Counted from the first letter of the stretch, positions 9,045-17,810 are shown. The stretch: 64,000 nt of DNA from Oligoflexus sp. (GCF_035712445.1 NZ_DASTAT010000076.1:24452-88451), one strand, 5' to 3'. The notes: a model not told the origin generated them from the letters alone. Numbers and translations are program-made.

Positions 9045-9060
9045 TGGCATATCTTCTGCA
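9045..9060 (+). promoter_or_regulatory. Sigma-54 promoter upstream of small membrane gene
   Basis: TGGCATATCTTCTGCA, with GG and GC separated by 10 bp, is a good match to TGGCAC-N5-TTGCA. The RNA start is predicted near 9071, leaving a ~100-nt leader before the TTG start at 9173. The leader holds a 12-bp hairpin. Confidence 0.75.
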
Positions 9061-9113
9061 ATGTCTCCTTTATCTTTTTTTCGGTACAAAAGCGCGCTGA
9101 TAGAACAACGTTG

Positions 9114-9149
9114 GACATAACTGGACTGTCTCTCTCATCCAGTTATGTC
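9114..9149 (+). other. 12-bp perfect inverted repeat in the leader
   Basis: Arms GACATAACTGGA (9114-9125) and TCCAGTTATGTC (9138-9149) are exact complements around a 12-nt loop. The hairpin ends about 11 bp before the GGGAG ribosome site of the gene at 9173. It is followed by a pyrimidine-rich stretch, so it could act as an attenuator, an RNA-stability element or a dyad DNA operator. Confidence 0.75.
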
Positions 9150-9172
9150 GTTTCTTTTCTGGGAGTCACGCT

Positions 9173-9565
9173 TTGATCGAATGGAATGAAGGATTCCTGG
9201 AAGCCGAGCTGATTCGAATGATGCGGGAGCAACCGAAGCCGCTCAACCTCGAAGAAATATTCAGCCTGCTCTATAGCCGGCGCGAAAGACTTCCTGAGCT
9301 GATGGCCATGACGCGGGAACGAACGCTTGAACTCAGACGTTTGAAACGTAATCTGGATCAGTCTGTCTACCGAGGATGGATGGAAGCGATCTGGCAAAAC
9401 GGGGAGGTCTATTATAAGTCCCGGGATCAGGATCGTATCAGCCTGGCAGCAAGGCCCTATCAGTTTCAGATTGCATCGAATCGAAACGATAGGCTCTTGA
9501 ACATATTCTGTGTGATTGCGCTTTTGGTCCTGGCCTTGCTCGCGTTGTTCCTGATGCACGGCTAA
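9173..9565 (+). CDS. Small C-terminally membrane-anchored protein, unknown function
   Basis: TTG start at 9173 with GGGAG 8 bp upstream; no ATG or GTG in a better place. The 130-residue protein is not recognised. The first ~105 residues are soluble, charged and mainly helical (ELMAMTRERTLELRRLKRNLD), and a single hydrophobic segment at about 109-128 (LNIFCVIALLVLALLALFLM) forms a tail anchor. A Trp/Tyr-rich patch (YRGWMEAIWQNGEVYY) sits mid-protein. It lies downstream of a sigma-54 promoter with a candidate regulator site and is followed by a strong terminator. It therefore appears to be a single-gene target of the adjacent two-component system. Confidence 0.75.
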   Translation: MIEWNEGFLEAELIRMMREQPKPLNLEEIFSLLYSRRERLPELMAMTRERTLELRRLKRNLDQSVYRGWMEAIWQNGEVYYKSRDQDRISLAARPYQFQIASNRNDRLLNIFCVIALLVLALLALFLMHG

Positions 9566-9624
9566 GTGGGACTTGATTGCAGGAAGCAAGCGGAGCCTGT
9601 TCTCCATGTAACAACTCCGATCGG

Positions 9625-9656
9625 GGAGGTGTCTGGTCAGACGCCTCCTTTTTTTT
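9625..9656 (+). terminator. Rho-independent terminator
   Basis: A 10-bp stem (GGAGGTGTCT / AGACGCCTCC, one G-T pair) with a GGTC loop is followed by eight T. It ends the 9173-9565 transcript. Confidence 0.92.
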
Positions 9657-9789
9657 ATGCCGCGCAAAACCGGATAAAACCGGGTCCACTCAGGCAAACT
9701 CATGCCAATTCTCAAGACCCTCCTGTGAAAGAATGGCGATGGTTGATCCCCTTGGGATTTTGCTGACCTGCATTGAGTGGAGCGTTGTG

Positions 9790-11313
9790 ATGAAGATGCG
9801 ACGGACGTTGAACCAAACTATTTTAGGCAGTCTGCTCGGCTGTGCCCTTGCCTGTCAGGAGGCCCAGCCTCAACCCGATACCCAGCGAAAGCCCGGGCCG
9901 GCACCTGAAGCGGAACCCGGCCCAGGATCCCAGCCGGATACCGGAAATAAACCAGCCCCCAATCCCAATGTCCCTGTCCCCGGAACGCCTGGAGTTCCAG
10001 GAACCCCCGAGGTTCCCGGCGCGCCTGTGGTGGTGAACGGGGATGTCATGGTCCAGCTCTTCAACTGGCCCTTTGCAAAAATCAAAGCGGAAATTCCTCT
10101 TCTGGCCGGCGCTGGCTACGGCCAGATCCTGGTTTCACCCCCGAACCTGAGCATCCAAACCGATCAGTGGTGGGGCCGCTATCAGCCTGTGGATTATCGC
10201 TTGATAGCCGGTCCTTTAGGGAATGAAGGCGATTTCAAAGGAATGATTCAGGAAGCCCGCCGTCACGGCATCAAAATCATTGTGGATGTGGTTCTGAATC
10301 ACACGGCGAATGAATCCTCGACCTTTCCGCCGGAAGCTCAGCAGCTGAATCAGAAAATGGGGCCGCTTTTCACCGCCGAGGACTATCATCCCGCGTTTTG
10401 TATCACGAATTATAACGACGTCTATCAGGTGCGTAACGGTCGACTCTGCGGCGGCGGCGGGGATCAAGGCCTGCCTGACCTGAATCAAGGTTCGGCCCGC
10501 GTTTTGAAGGTCCAAAAGGAATTTTTGAAGTCACTGAATGATATGGGCGCTGACGGCTATCGCCTGGACGCTGTCAAGCATATGGAGCCGGGTTACTTCA
10601 AACAGCTTTTGACGAGCGACCTTGTTCAGGGCAAATTCATCTTCGGTGAAATCATTGCCGATGCTTCAAGCTATGATAGGGACATGAGCCCCTATATGAA
10701 TGAAACGTCCATGGCATTTTATGATTTCCCCCTGCGCGCCACGATTCAGCAGGCCTTTGGCTTGGGTGGTTCGCTCGGCTCCCTGTTGGATCCCCAAATC
10801 GTAAGCGCGAAGAAGGCTCTTCCATCGGCCCGTTCGGTGGCCTTCGTGATGAACCATGATATTCCGAACAACACCGATTTCCGTTCCATGATCCTTGATC
10901 CCGTCGATGAGGAACTGGGCTATGCCTTCCTCATGGGCCGCAGCGAAGGTGTGCCCTTTGTCTTCTCGGATCTTGGGAAAGCCGGAGGCGGCGGTATACG
11001 CGATGATCGCTGGGCTTATGCGCATCGGTCTGCCGCTTTGAAGGCCATGATTTCCTTTCACAATGCCGTGCGCGGTCAGGATATGAAGGTCGTGCATCGG
11101 GACGATTGCCGCCTGATCTTTCAACGCGGCAATCAAGGTCTCGTGGGCATCAATAAATGCGGTGAGGCGTTCAGCTTTTCCGTCAATGGATTTGGTCGCA
11201 AGGATCAAACAGCCGTTGATGTGCTGACGCAAACCCGCACGACATTGACCGGCGGGGCTCTCGATTTCCGCATTCCGGCGCGTAAGGCCGTGATGCTCTT
11301 GATCCAGCCCTGA
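9790..11313 (+). CDS. Lipoprotein alpha-amylase (GH13)
   Basis: ATG 9790 with GTGGAG 7 bp upstream; the upstream open frame is non-coding by this reading. A lipoprotein signal ends at Cys22 (LLGCALAC). A ~60-residue Pro/Gly-rich linker follows, then a GH13 (beta/alpha)8 domain. Conserved region I is DVVLNH (166-171). Region II is GYRLDAVKH with nucleophile Asp260. Region III is FGEIIAD with acid/base Glu287, and region IV is FVMNHD with Asp357. The catalytic triad is complete, so it should hydrolyse alpha-1,4-glucans such as starch or glycogen at the cell surface. At 507 residues it is full length. It stands alone after the terminator at 9625-9656. Confidence 0.94.
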   Translation: MKMRRTLNQTILGSLLGCALACQEAQPQPDTQRKPGPAPEAEPGPGSQPDTGNKPAPNPNVPVPGTPGVPGTPEVPGAPVVVNGDVMVQLFNWPFAKIKAEIPLLAGAGYGQILVSPPNLSIQTDQWWGRYQPVDYRLIAGPLGNEGDFKGMIQEARRHGIKIIVDVVLNHTANESSTFPPEAQQLNQKMGPLFTAEDYHPAFCITNYNDVYQVRNGRLCGGGGDQGLPDLNQGSARVLKVQKEFLKSLNDMGADGYRLDAVKHMEPGYFKQLLTSDLVQGKFIFGEIIADASSYDRDMSPYMNETSMAFYDFPLRATIQQAFGLGGSLGSLLDPQIVSAKKALPSARSVAFVMNHDIPNNTDFRSMILDPVDEELGYAFLMGRSEGVPFVFSDLGKAGGGGIRDDRWAYAHRSAALKAMISFHNAVRGQDMKVVHRDDCRLIFQRGNQGLVGINKCGEAFSFSVNGFGRKDQTAVDVLTQTRTTLTGGALDFRIPARKAVMLLIQP

Positions 11314-11539
11314 TCTCCGGCTCTTTGCTGATCAGCCTTGTTTAAACACTCGACAGTTTGTGAAGGCAAGGCTGCTTTTTTACCCCCTGAAAGTTTTCCC
11401 ATACCAAAAAGTAAAGAGTTTCAAGGCCCTGCAAGGCAGATCCGCTTTGCATACGGTGGTGAGCGTTTTGCATTTATTAGTCTGTCTGATAATCCCCAGG
11501 ACATCGCTTATCGTCAGTTTATTGTGGAAAGGGCCAATC

Positions 11540-12700
11540 ATGTCTCGAAGAATACTGCTGTCTCTGACCCTGTGTCCTCCGCTCCTTCTGGGTTTTGGTG
11601 CTTGTAAAAGTTTGACAGTCGAGCTTGGGAAAAAGCAGACTCCGTCGGAAACCAAGGATGTTCAATCCGACGATCAGGCCGGGCGTCTTTACCTTTCGTG
11701 GAACTCCATGGAAGATAACCTCGCGCGACTCGAAGAGTTGAAGAAGGAAGGCGCGCGCGCTTTCCTCGAACGATATCAGAACGAAGGCCGCGTGCTTCTG
11801 CGTTCGCTCTTCCGCCAATTCCGTGATTCCGTCGTGCGGAATGCGCATACCGAGCATAACTATGGTCTGAGCCTTCTGGGTTCCCTGCAGCCCGGTGAAT
11901 GCAAAGTGCTGAAGAATCCACAGGATCTCTTCGCCATGGAAGAGTATGGCGACATCCGTCCCCTGCTCGAAACGGCTGTTCTTTCCAAGATCAAAGCCAC
12001 TGATGCCAACCAATTGAATCCCACGCTTCCGGGTTCCATTGATACCGTGACCAAGCTCGTTTTCTTTGAGCTGGGCGTAAAACTCGATGGCGTTTCCAGC
12101 TTTGAAAAAACCGATGCCCATGAACTCATGAAAGCCGATATCGCCATGCAGGTCGTCCATGAGCAGGGCGAATCCCTGGACCTTCAGGAAGCTGACAGCA
12201 AATCCTTCCGCTTCTCTTTTGTGCATGAAGGCGCCGGTGATGTGCAGCGCCTGGAATTGGAAGCGATCGTGGCCAAAGGCATCTATGAAAAGAGTCCCGA
12301 AGGTTCGCAGGACTTTCTGCGGATGAGTTACGCCAAACAAAAAACCTGGCAGGCCCTGGAGCTGAAAAACGGCGTCCGCGTCGAAGGCCAGCCGGAAAAC
12401 CTCGTCTATAGTCGCCGCATCGCGCTCTATCCCGAGTCGCCGAACGGCAAGCAATTCAAACTCGTTGATACCACCCGCTATCAGATGGCCGGTACCGCCT
12501 CCCGCAGCTTCCGAGTGGACCTTGATAAGCGTGAAGTCTGCGCTTTGACAGCCGGCGGCAAAGATCCCACGCCTCCTGGTGGAAAAGATCCAACACCTCC
12601 TGGTGGCAAGGATCCCAACCCTCCCGGCGGTGGAACTCCAGATCAGCCTGGCCAGAACGATCCTGGACAGAATGATAATCCATCACAGAACCAAAAATAA
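11540..12700 (+). CDS. Lipoprotein with Pro/Gly repeat tail, unknown function
   Basis: ATG 11540 with GGAAAGGG upstream; the frame is open further left, but the lipoprotein signal (MSRRILLSLTL... LGFGAC) fixes this start. The 386-residue product is not recognised. The central part is a mixed alpha/beta domain with no known motif. The C-terminus has three GGKDPxPP repeats (about 12556-12630), then Gln/Asn/Gly/Pro-rich sequence ending NPSQNQK. Such tails often span peptidoglycan or lie on the surface. The next gene, an exported barrel-like protein, starts 29 bp later with its own ribosome site, so the two are probably co-transcribed. Confidence 0.8.
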   Translation: MSRRILLSLTLCPPLLLGFGACKSLTVELGKKQTPSETKDVQSDDQAGRLYLSWNSMEDNLARLEELKKEGARAFLERYQNEGRVLLRSLFRQFRDSVVRNAHTEHNYGLSLLGSLQPGECKVLKNPQDLFAMEEYGDIRPLLETAVLSKIKATDANQLNPTLPGSIDTVTKLVFFELGVKLDGVSSFEKTDAHELMKADIAMQVVHEQGESLDLQEADSKSFRFSFVHEGAGDVQRLELEAIVAKGIYEKSPEGSQDFLRMSYAKQKTWQALELKNGVRVEGQPENLVYSRRIALYPESPNGKQFKLVDTTRYQMAGTASRSFRVDLDKREVCALTAGGKDPTPPGGKDPTPPGGKDPNPPGGGTPDQPGQNDPGQNDNPSQNQK

Positions 12701-12729
12701 TTCCGTTCTGCGGAACAAAGGGGTTCTGT

Positions 12730-13479
12730 ATGCTGCGCCTTGGTCTTGCGCTGATGCTTGCACTTTTTTCCGGCCCTTTGCTGGCCGGAAGCAAACCTTT
12801 CAAGCTTGGTGTCCTCACGAGTATTCCTGAGGCCACCGGAGCTGTCATGAGCCTGGACCTGGGCCGTTATTTTGCGATTCAGGGAACCTACAGCTGGCCT
12901 CTGCCCGTGAATGTGGAAGTCGGGGTTCCCAGCAAAAAGCTTGTGTCCCAGGGGGATTTTGCGATTCGCAGCCCCTATCTGACCCTTCCCTTCGCCGTTG
13001 ATTTCGGGCCTCAGTCGTCACTGGGAGCCCTGGTTTATCCCTTCGGAGGCAGCTTTTATCTGGGGCTGGCCTCGGCACGTCGCCGCGTGACGATCAAAAG
13101 TCATGTGGAAAGCCCCCTCATCTTTGAAGACAGCGACTCCCAAATGGATAGCAACACGAGCTTCAGCGTCGATCTTCAAACCGAGACGAACCAGGATCTT
13201 TTGCGCGCGAGCATGGGGCAGCGCCTCACGTTTGGGCCTGTATTCCTCGGCTGGTTCGTGGGTGCAACCAAGCCCGTGGGTGGCCGCTCCATGATTCAAA
13301 CTCGGGTGAATGTCATGAATTCCCAGGCCACCGACAGCAGCACAGGCTCGGCGGATAACCTGGAAGAAGCACGCTTGTCCCAGGAAAAGCTGGTCCATGA
13401 CAAGGTCAAGGATCTTCTGCATGATTTTGAAAAGCAAAGCCTGCCCTTGATCGGTTTCGAAATCGGTCTCGCGATTTAA
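12730..13479 (+). CDS. Exported, probable outer-membrane barrel protein
   Basis: ATG 12730 after AAAGGGG. It has 249 residues with a cleavable signal peptide (MLRLGLALMLALFSGPLLAG). The mature protein has alternating hydrophobic/aromatic strands (YFAIQGTYSWPLPVNVEVGV, YPFGGSFYLGLASARR), a hydrophilic acidic loop near residues 130-155 and another charged stretch near 205-235. It ends with LIGFEIGLAI. The pattern suggests an outer-membrane beta-barrel, but no family is recognised. It lies just after a surface lipoprotein and may work with it. Confidence 0.72.
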   Translation: MLRLGLALMLALFSGPLLAGSKPFKLGVLTSIPEATGAVMSLDLGRYFAIQGTYSWPLPVNVEVGVPSKKLVSQGDFAIRSPYLTLPFAVDFGPQSSLGALVYPFGGSFYLGLASARRRVTIKSHVESPLIFEDSDSQMDSNTSFSVDLQTETNQDLLRASMGQRLTFGPVFLGWFVGATKPVGGRSMIQTRVNVMNSQATDSSTGSADNLEEARLSQEKLVHDKVKDLLHDFEKQSLPLIGFEIGLAI

Positions 13480-13505
13480 TTTCAAAGCTTAAAAGAATGA
13501 AAAAC

Positions 13506-13535
13506 CAGCATGACCCGTGAAAACGGATCATGCTG
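13506..13535 (+). terminator. Hairpin after barrel gene, possible terminator
   Basis: CAGCATGA pairs with TCATGCTG and, after a one-base mismatch, CCGT pairs with ACGG around a GAAA tetraloop. It lies 27 bp after the stop. No T-run follows, so termination is uncertain. No gene was found in the remaining sequence up to 13690. Confidence 0.5.
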
Positions 13536-13694
13536 TCACGAGTGGCGAAAAACTCAGACCATGGAGGCCTGTTAGCCGCGGCAAGTGTGCAGCTGAGTGC
13601 TTGTTTTTCATTGGGATAAATGATCGGTTGGGAACATTCAGTGCTGGTGCTATAGGCTGGCTGATCAAAGAGGATCAAGACATTTCTTCAGCGC

Positions 13695-13725
13695 AAAAAA
13701 AAGGCAGTTCCAGAGAGGAACTGCC
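13695..13725 (-). terminator. Terminator of acnA
   Basis: On the minus strand, a 9-bp stem GGCAGTTCC / GGAACTGCC with a 5-nt loop is followed by eight T. It lies 25 bp after the acnA stop. Confidence 0.93.
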
Positions 13726-13749
13726 TGGATCAACTAAAAAGCCGTGAAA

Positions 13750-16440
13750 TCAGCTGTTCACTGCGAGGCGACGCAGCACATACTGCAGAATTCCACCGTT
13801 CACGAAGTAAGCAAGCTCGTCTTCGCTATAGATGGCGCTTTGCACCTGAATCACTTCCTTGCTGCCGTCCTTGCGCTGGATCGTGCAGTTCATGTTCTGC
13901 CGTGGGCGCATGTTGCGGACGCCTTCAATCGTGAAGAGTTCGTCACCTGTCAGGTTCAGAGTCTTCCGGTTTTGTCCGGGCAGGAAGAAGAGGGGCAGAA
14001 CGCCCATACCGATCAGGTTTGAACGGTGAATGCGTTCGAAGCTTTCCGTGATGACGGCGCGCACACCCAGAAGGTTCGTGCCTTTCGCAGCCCAGTCACG
14101 CGATGAGCCCGTGCCGTATTCCTTGCCGCCGATGACCACGAGCGGAGTCTTGGTCTCTTTGTAACGAATCGCTGCATCATAGATCGACATCACTTCGCCG
14201 GTCGGGATGAATTTGGTGTATCCACCTTCCTTGCCATCCAGCATCTCGTTCTTGATGCGGATATTGGCAAAGGTTCCGCGCATCATCACCTCGTGGTTGC
14301 CGCGACGGGCGCCGTACGAGTTGAAATCCACGGGCTTCACACCATGATCAATCAGGTATTTGCCGGCTGGAGAATCCTTCTTGATATCACCAGCTGGGGA
14401 AATGTGGTCGGTCGTCACGCTGTCGCCCAGAATCGCCAAAGGACGCGCGCCGATGATATCGTCCTGACCCTTGGCTTCACGCGGCATATTCTCGAAATAG
14501 GTCGGGTGACGCACGTAGGTGCTGTTGCTGTTCCAGTTGAAGGTCAAACCCTTGCCCGCTGGAGTTTGTTGCCACTGCTTGGGACCCTCGAAGACGTTGG
14601 CGTAACGTTTCTTGTACATCGAGGCGCTGAGCGACATGGCGATCGCATCAGCGATCTCACGATTGCTGGGCCAGATGTCTTTCAGATAAACGTCCTTGCC
14701 ATCCTTGCCTTTGCCGAGCGATTCAGTCGTGATGTCGATGCCCATCGAACCGGCCAGGGCATAGGCCACAACCAAAGGCGGCGACGCCAGGTAGTTGGCT
14801 TTCACATCGGGGCTGATACGGCCTTCGAAGTTCCGGTTACCGGAAAGTACAGCGGCAGCCACCAGGTTATTATCCTGGATGGACTTGGAAATTTTCGGCA
14901 TCAGAGGCCCGGAGTTCCCGATGCAGGTCGTGCAGCCATAACCGACGATGTTGAAGCCGAGCGTATCGAGATGCGGCAGAAGGCCTGCCACTTCCAGGTA
15001 ATCCTTCACAACCTGTGATCCAGGGGCCAGGGAGGTCTTCACCCATGGCTTCGAACGCAGGCCTTTTTCCACGGCTTTTTTCGCCAAAAGTCCGGCCGCC
15101 ACCAGAACCGAAGGGTTCGACGTGTTCGTACAGCTGGTGATGGAAGCGATCACAACATCACCGTGGGTCAGCGTATACTTCTCGCCTTCGACAGCAGCGG
15201 TTTTTTTCAGGTCGGCTTCGGCGACTTTGAAATGCTTCGGCAGGCATTCTTTGAAATTCGTGGAAGCCTTGCTGAGTGTGATACGATCCTGAGGACGGGA
15301 CGGCCCGGCGAGGCTCGGTTCGATCGAACTCAGATCCAGCTCAACGACCTGGGTATAGATCGCTTCCACCGAATTATCACGCCACATGCCTTGGGCCTTG
15401 GCATAAGCCTCGACCAGTTTCACGCTGTGCTCGTCGCGGCCGGTGAAACGCAGATAACGCAGCGTTTCATCATCGATCGGGAAGAAGCCGCAGGTGGCGC
15501 CGTATTCGGGAGCCATGTTGGCAAGAGTTGCGCGGTCAGCGAGGCCAAGGTCATCCAGGCCGGGGCCGAAGAATTCCACGAACTTCTCGACCACACCGAG
15601 CTTCCGCAGTTTTTCGGTTACGGTGAGCACGAGGTCGGTCGCGGTCATGCCTTCTTTCAATTTGCCGGTAAGTTTGAAGCCGATGACTTCCGGCAGAACC
15701 ATGGCCACAGGTTGTGACAGCATGGCGGCTTCCGCTTCGATACCGCCGACGCCCCAGCCCAGAACGGCGAGGCCATTGATCATCGTGGTGTGCGAGTCAG
15801 TACCGACGCAGGTGTCGGGATAGGCCCATTTTTGGCCGTCCTCTTCCTTGGTCCAGACGACCTTGGCCAGATATTCCAGGTTCACCTGGTGGCAAATCCC
15901 GGTTCCGGGAGGCACAGCGCGGAAATTGTCGAGCGAGTTCTGTGCCCACTTCAAAAATTCATAGCGCTCGGCATTTCTTTGGAATTCCAAATCGACGTTT
16001 TTTTGAAAGGCGTCGGGCGTTCCGTAATAATCGATCATCACTGAATGGTCGATCACAAGGTCGACTGGCGACAGTGGGTTGATCTTCTTCGCGTCGCCGC
16101 CCAGCTGGGTCATGGCCTGGCGCATCGCTGCCAGATCGACAACCGCTGGAACCCCAGTAAAATCCTGCATCAGAACGCGGGCAGGGTGATAGGCGATTTC
16201 ATGCTGCGATTTTTTTGTCGAAAGCCACTGCTCAAGAGCTTTAACATCTTCCTTGGTCACGATGCTGCCGTCTTCGTAGCGGAGCAGGTTTTCCAGCAGG
16301 ACCTTAAGGGTCATGGGAAGACGGGAAATATCACCAAGTCCATTCTTCGCTGCATCGGGCAGACTGAAGTAGTGGTACTTAACGCCTTCCACGTCCAGGG
16401 TTTTATGAGAATTGAAAGAATCGAGTCTTTTGTGCGCCAT
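13750..16440 (-). CDS. acnA: Aconitate hydratase A
   Basis: ATG at 16440 with CGAGG upstream gives 896 residues, the usual length for AcnA/IRP1-type aconitase. Cluster ligands are Cys437 (SCTNTSNPS) and Cys503 and Cys506 (GYGCTTCIGNSG). The C-terminal swivel domain has YGTGSSRDWAAKG. It interconverts citrate and isocitrate through cis-aconitate in the TCA cycle, using a [4Fe-4S] cluster. It is transcribed alone, divergent from a glycosyltransferase, and ends in a strong terminator. Confidence 0.98.
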   Translation of the reverse strand: MAHKRLDSFNSHKTLDVEGVKYHYFSLPDAAKNGLGDISRLPMTLKVLLENLLRYEDGSIVTKEDVKALEQWLSTKKSQHEIAYHPARVLMQDFTGVPAVVDLAAMRQAMTQLGGDAKKINPLSPVDLVIDHSVMIDYYGTPDAFQKNVDLEFQRNAERYEFLKWAQNSLDNFRAVPPGTGICHQVNLEYLAKVVWTKEEDGQKWAYPDTCVGTDSHTTMINGLAVLGWGVGGIEAEAAMLSQPVAMVLPEVIGFKLTGKLKEGMTATDLVLTVTEKLRKLGVVEKFVEFFGPGLDDLGLADRATLANMAPEYGATCGFFPIDDETLRYLRFTGRDEHSVKLVEAYAKAQGMWRDNSVEAIYTQVVELDLSSIEPSLAGPSRPQDRITLSKASTNFKECLPKHFKVAEADLKKTAAVEGEKYTLTHGDVVIASITSCTNTSNPSVLVAAGLLAKKAVEKGLRSKPWVKTSLAPGSQVVKDYLEVAGLLPHLDTLGFNIVGYGCTTCIGNSGPLMPKISKSIQDNNLVAAAVLSGNRNFEGRISPDVKANYLASPPLVVAYALAGSMGIDITTESLGKGKDGKDVYLKDIWPSNREIADAIAMSLSASMYKKRYANVFEGPKQWQQTPAGKGLTFNWNSNSTYVRHPTYFENMPREAKGQDDIIGARPLAILGDSVTTDHISPAGDIKKDSPAGKYLIDHGVKPVDFNSYGARRGNHEVMMRGTFANIRIKNEMLDGKEGGYTKFIPTGEVMSIYDAAIRYKETKTPLVVIGGKEYGTGSSRDWAAKGTNLLGVRAVITESFERIHRSNLIGMGVLPLFFLPGQNRKTLNLTGDELFTIEGVRNMRPRQNMNCTIQRKDGSKEVIQVQSAIYSEDELAYFVNGGILQYVLRRLAVNS

Positions 16441-16596
16441 GGAGACCTCGGGAAAGTGAGTCAACAATGTGCAGGGAGCATACAGCGATTTTCCCGCTTT
16501 TGCATCAGTTTGTTACGTTGCCCCGTCTGCGTTTCCGAGGCAAGCTGATGGGAGAATGTAGCTTTCAACACAGTTTCAAATCGTGGGATTCAATGA

Positions 16597-17250
16597 ATGA
16601 AACACACTGATGCGCTGAAATTGAGTATCGTGGTTCCTGTCGCGCCGGGTGATAAGAGTTGGAAAGCACTCCTCACTCAGCTGGCTGTGCTGGCCCCTGA
16701 ACATTCGTGGATCCTGTCTGTATGCGATACCAGTTGTGAACTTGAGAAAGATGATCTGGAAGCCGCGATGATTTATCATCGTTCTTTATCGGTGGTCACC
16801 GGCTCCGCCGACCATGCCGATCAAATCAATCGGGCGATCATGACCGCTCCGACGGACTGGATCTGGGTTCTGCAGGCCGACGCCGAACTTTCGCCGCTCT
16901 CAGTTTCGAAATTGATGGAATCACTGCTGGTGAATCCGGATGCGCTGCACTCCTTCGAATCCTTGCCGCATGCGCCGCGCGGGGGAAGGCACGCAGGCCT
17001 TCGCAGCCGTTCTTCGCTCTGGTCGATGCCTTATGGCGATCACGGTTTTGCATTTCATCGGCAGCTTTGGCAAAGCGTCGGCGGATTTACCCGGGATTTG
17101 ACCTATGGTGAAGACTACGTCTTCTGCTGGAGACTGAAACAGGCTGGTTTTCATGTGATCCGGGTGCCTTTATCCGTGCCCTTGAATCCTAGTAAAATAA
17201 GGCAGCATCGGCCCCGGCGATTGCCGCACAGGGTGCAGCGGCTTGGCTGA
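16597..17250 (+). CDS. Family 2 glycosyltransferase
   Basis: ATG 16597; an overlapping ATG at 16593 stops after five codons. The 217-residue protein begins with the GT-A strand LSIVVPVAPGD. It has a metal-site-like LQADAELSPLS near residue 90, and YGDHGFAFHRQLWQSVGGF followed by YGEDYVFCWRLKQAG. This resembles the small GT2 group often annotated as TIGR04283-like. The donor and acceptor sugars are unknown. The ribosome site is weak (GTGGGATT). The C-terminal ~20 residues are basic and unlike the core. Confidence 0.82.
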   Translation: MKHTDALKLSIVVPVAPGDKSWKALLTQLAVLAPEHSWILSVCDTSCELEKDDLEAAMIYHRSLSVVTGSADHADQINRAIMTAPTDWIWVLQADAELSPLSVSKLMESLLVNPDALHSFESLPHAPRGGRHAGLRSRSSLWSMPYGDHGFAFHRQLWQSVGGFTRDLTYGEDYVFCWRLKQAGFHVIRVPLSVPLNPSKIRQHRPRRLPHRVQRLG

Positions 17251-17310
17251 AAAATCGCTTGGCCCCGCCTGCCGGAATCTGTTAGGAAGGGAACCGCAGG
17301 AGGATTCCCT

Positions 17311-17592
17311 TTGTTTGATATTGATGACGATTTTATCCAGCGCGAACGCCTGAAGGCCAAGGAACTGAAAAAGTCCCGCTGGTGGCAGAATCTTATCCAG
17401 AAAACCCAATGCTATTACTGCCAGATCCCGATCAGCCGGGAGCAGGTGACGATGGATCATGTCGTGCCAATTAGTCGTGGTGGGCGGAGTACTGCGGGTA
17501 ACCTTGTGCCAGCCTGCAAATCCTGCAACGAGAAAAAGCGCAGCCTGACACCTGTGGAATGGGATGAATTCCTGCAGCGAAACAAGTCCTAG
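17311..17592 (+). CDS. HNH endonuclease-domain protein
   Basis: TTG start at 17311 with a perfect AGGAGG 7 bp upstream. It has 93 residues. The HNH fold is clear: CYYC (34-37), Asp49-His50 in MDHVVPISRGG, Asn64 and C-x2-C (69-72) followed by NEKK. The two Cys pairs form the structural zinc site, and the DH-N-N residues form the metal-dependent nuclease site. Short stand-alone HNH proteins of this type occur as housekeeping genes in many bacteria with no settled role. Its 3' end overlaps the convergent small gene by 4 bp. Confidence 0.93.
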   Translation: MFDIDDDFIQRERLKAKELKKSRWWQNLIQKTQCYYCQIPISREQVTMDHVVPISRGGRSTAGNLVPACKSCNEKKRSLTPVEWDEFLQRNKS

Positions 17593-17810
17593 AACTGACA
17601 GCTCCGCATCAACCACGCGATCAAGGCCAGAAACACAATCAGCTGCAAATAATGATACCAGCGCGGTGATTTCGAGGATTTCTTCTCAGGACCCTTCTGA
17701 GTCTTGGTGAGTTTTTTGCCTCGAAGCGTGGCGCTGCGTCCCTGCATACGCTGGCGTTCAGCCGCAAGATCGATCAGATTGTCATTGGACTTCGGCTTAT
17801 TGTCTGGCAT
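17589..17810 (-). CDS. Small single-pass membrane protein, unknown
   Basis: ATG 17810 gives 73 residues. The N-terminal ~45 residues are basic and soluble (ERQRMQGRSATLRGKKLTK). A membrane segment at about 52-68 (YLQLIVFLALIAWLM) is followed by RSCQF. No family is recognised. It lies upstream of nothing on its strand and converges with the HNH gene. Coding status rests on its plausible layout only. Confidence 0.5.
   Translation of the reverse strand: MPDNKPKSNDNLIDLAAERQRMQGRSATLRGKKLTKTQKGPEKKSSKSPRWYHYLQLIVFLALIAWLMRSCQF

Noticed and set aside
11607-11618. Third copy of the activator element (AAAGTTTGACAG)
   Set aside because: Only one half-site matches, it lies in coding sequence after a lipoprotein signal, and no sigma-54 promoter follows.
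13517-13747. 76-codon frame between the barrel gene and acnA
   Set aside because: It runs through two hairpins, one a clear terminator, and has no ribosome site or domain.
14293-16548. Long open frames antisense to acnA
   Set aside because: They are shadows of a full-length, motif-complete aconitase gene and lack ribosome sites.
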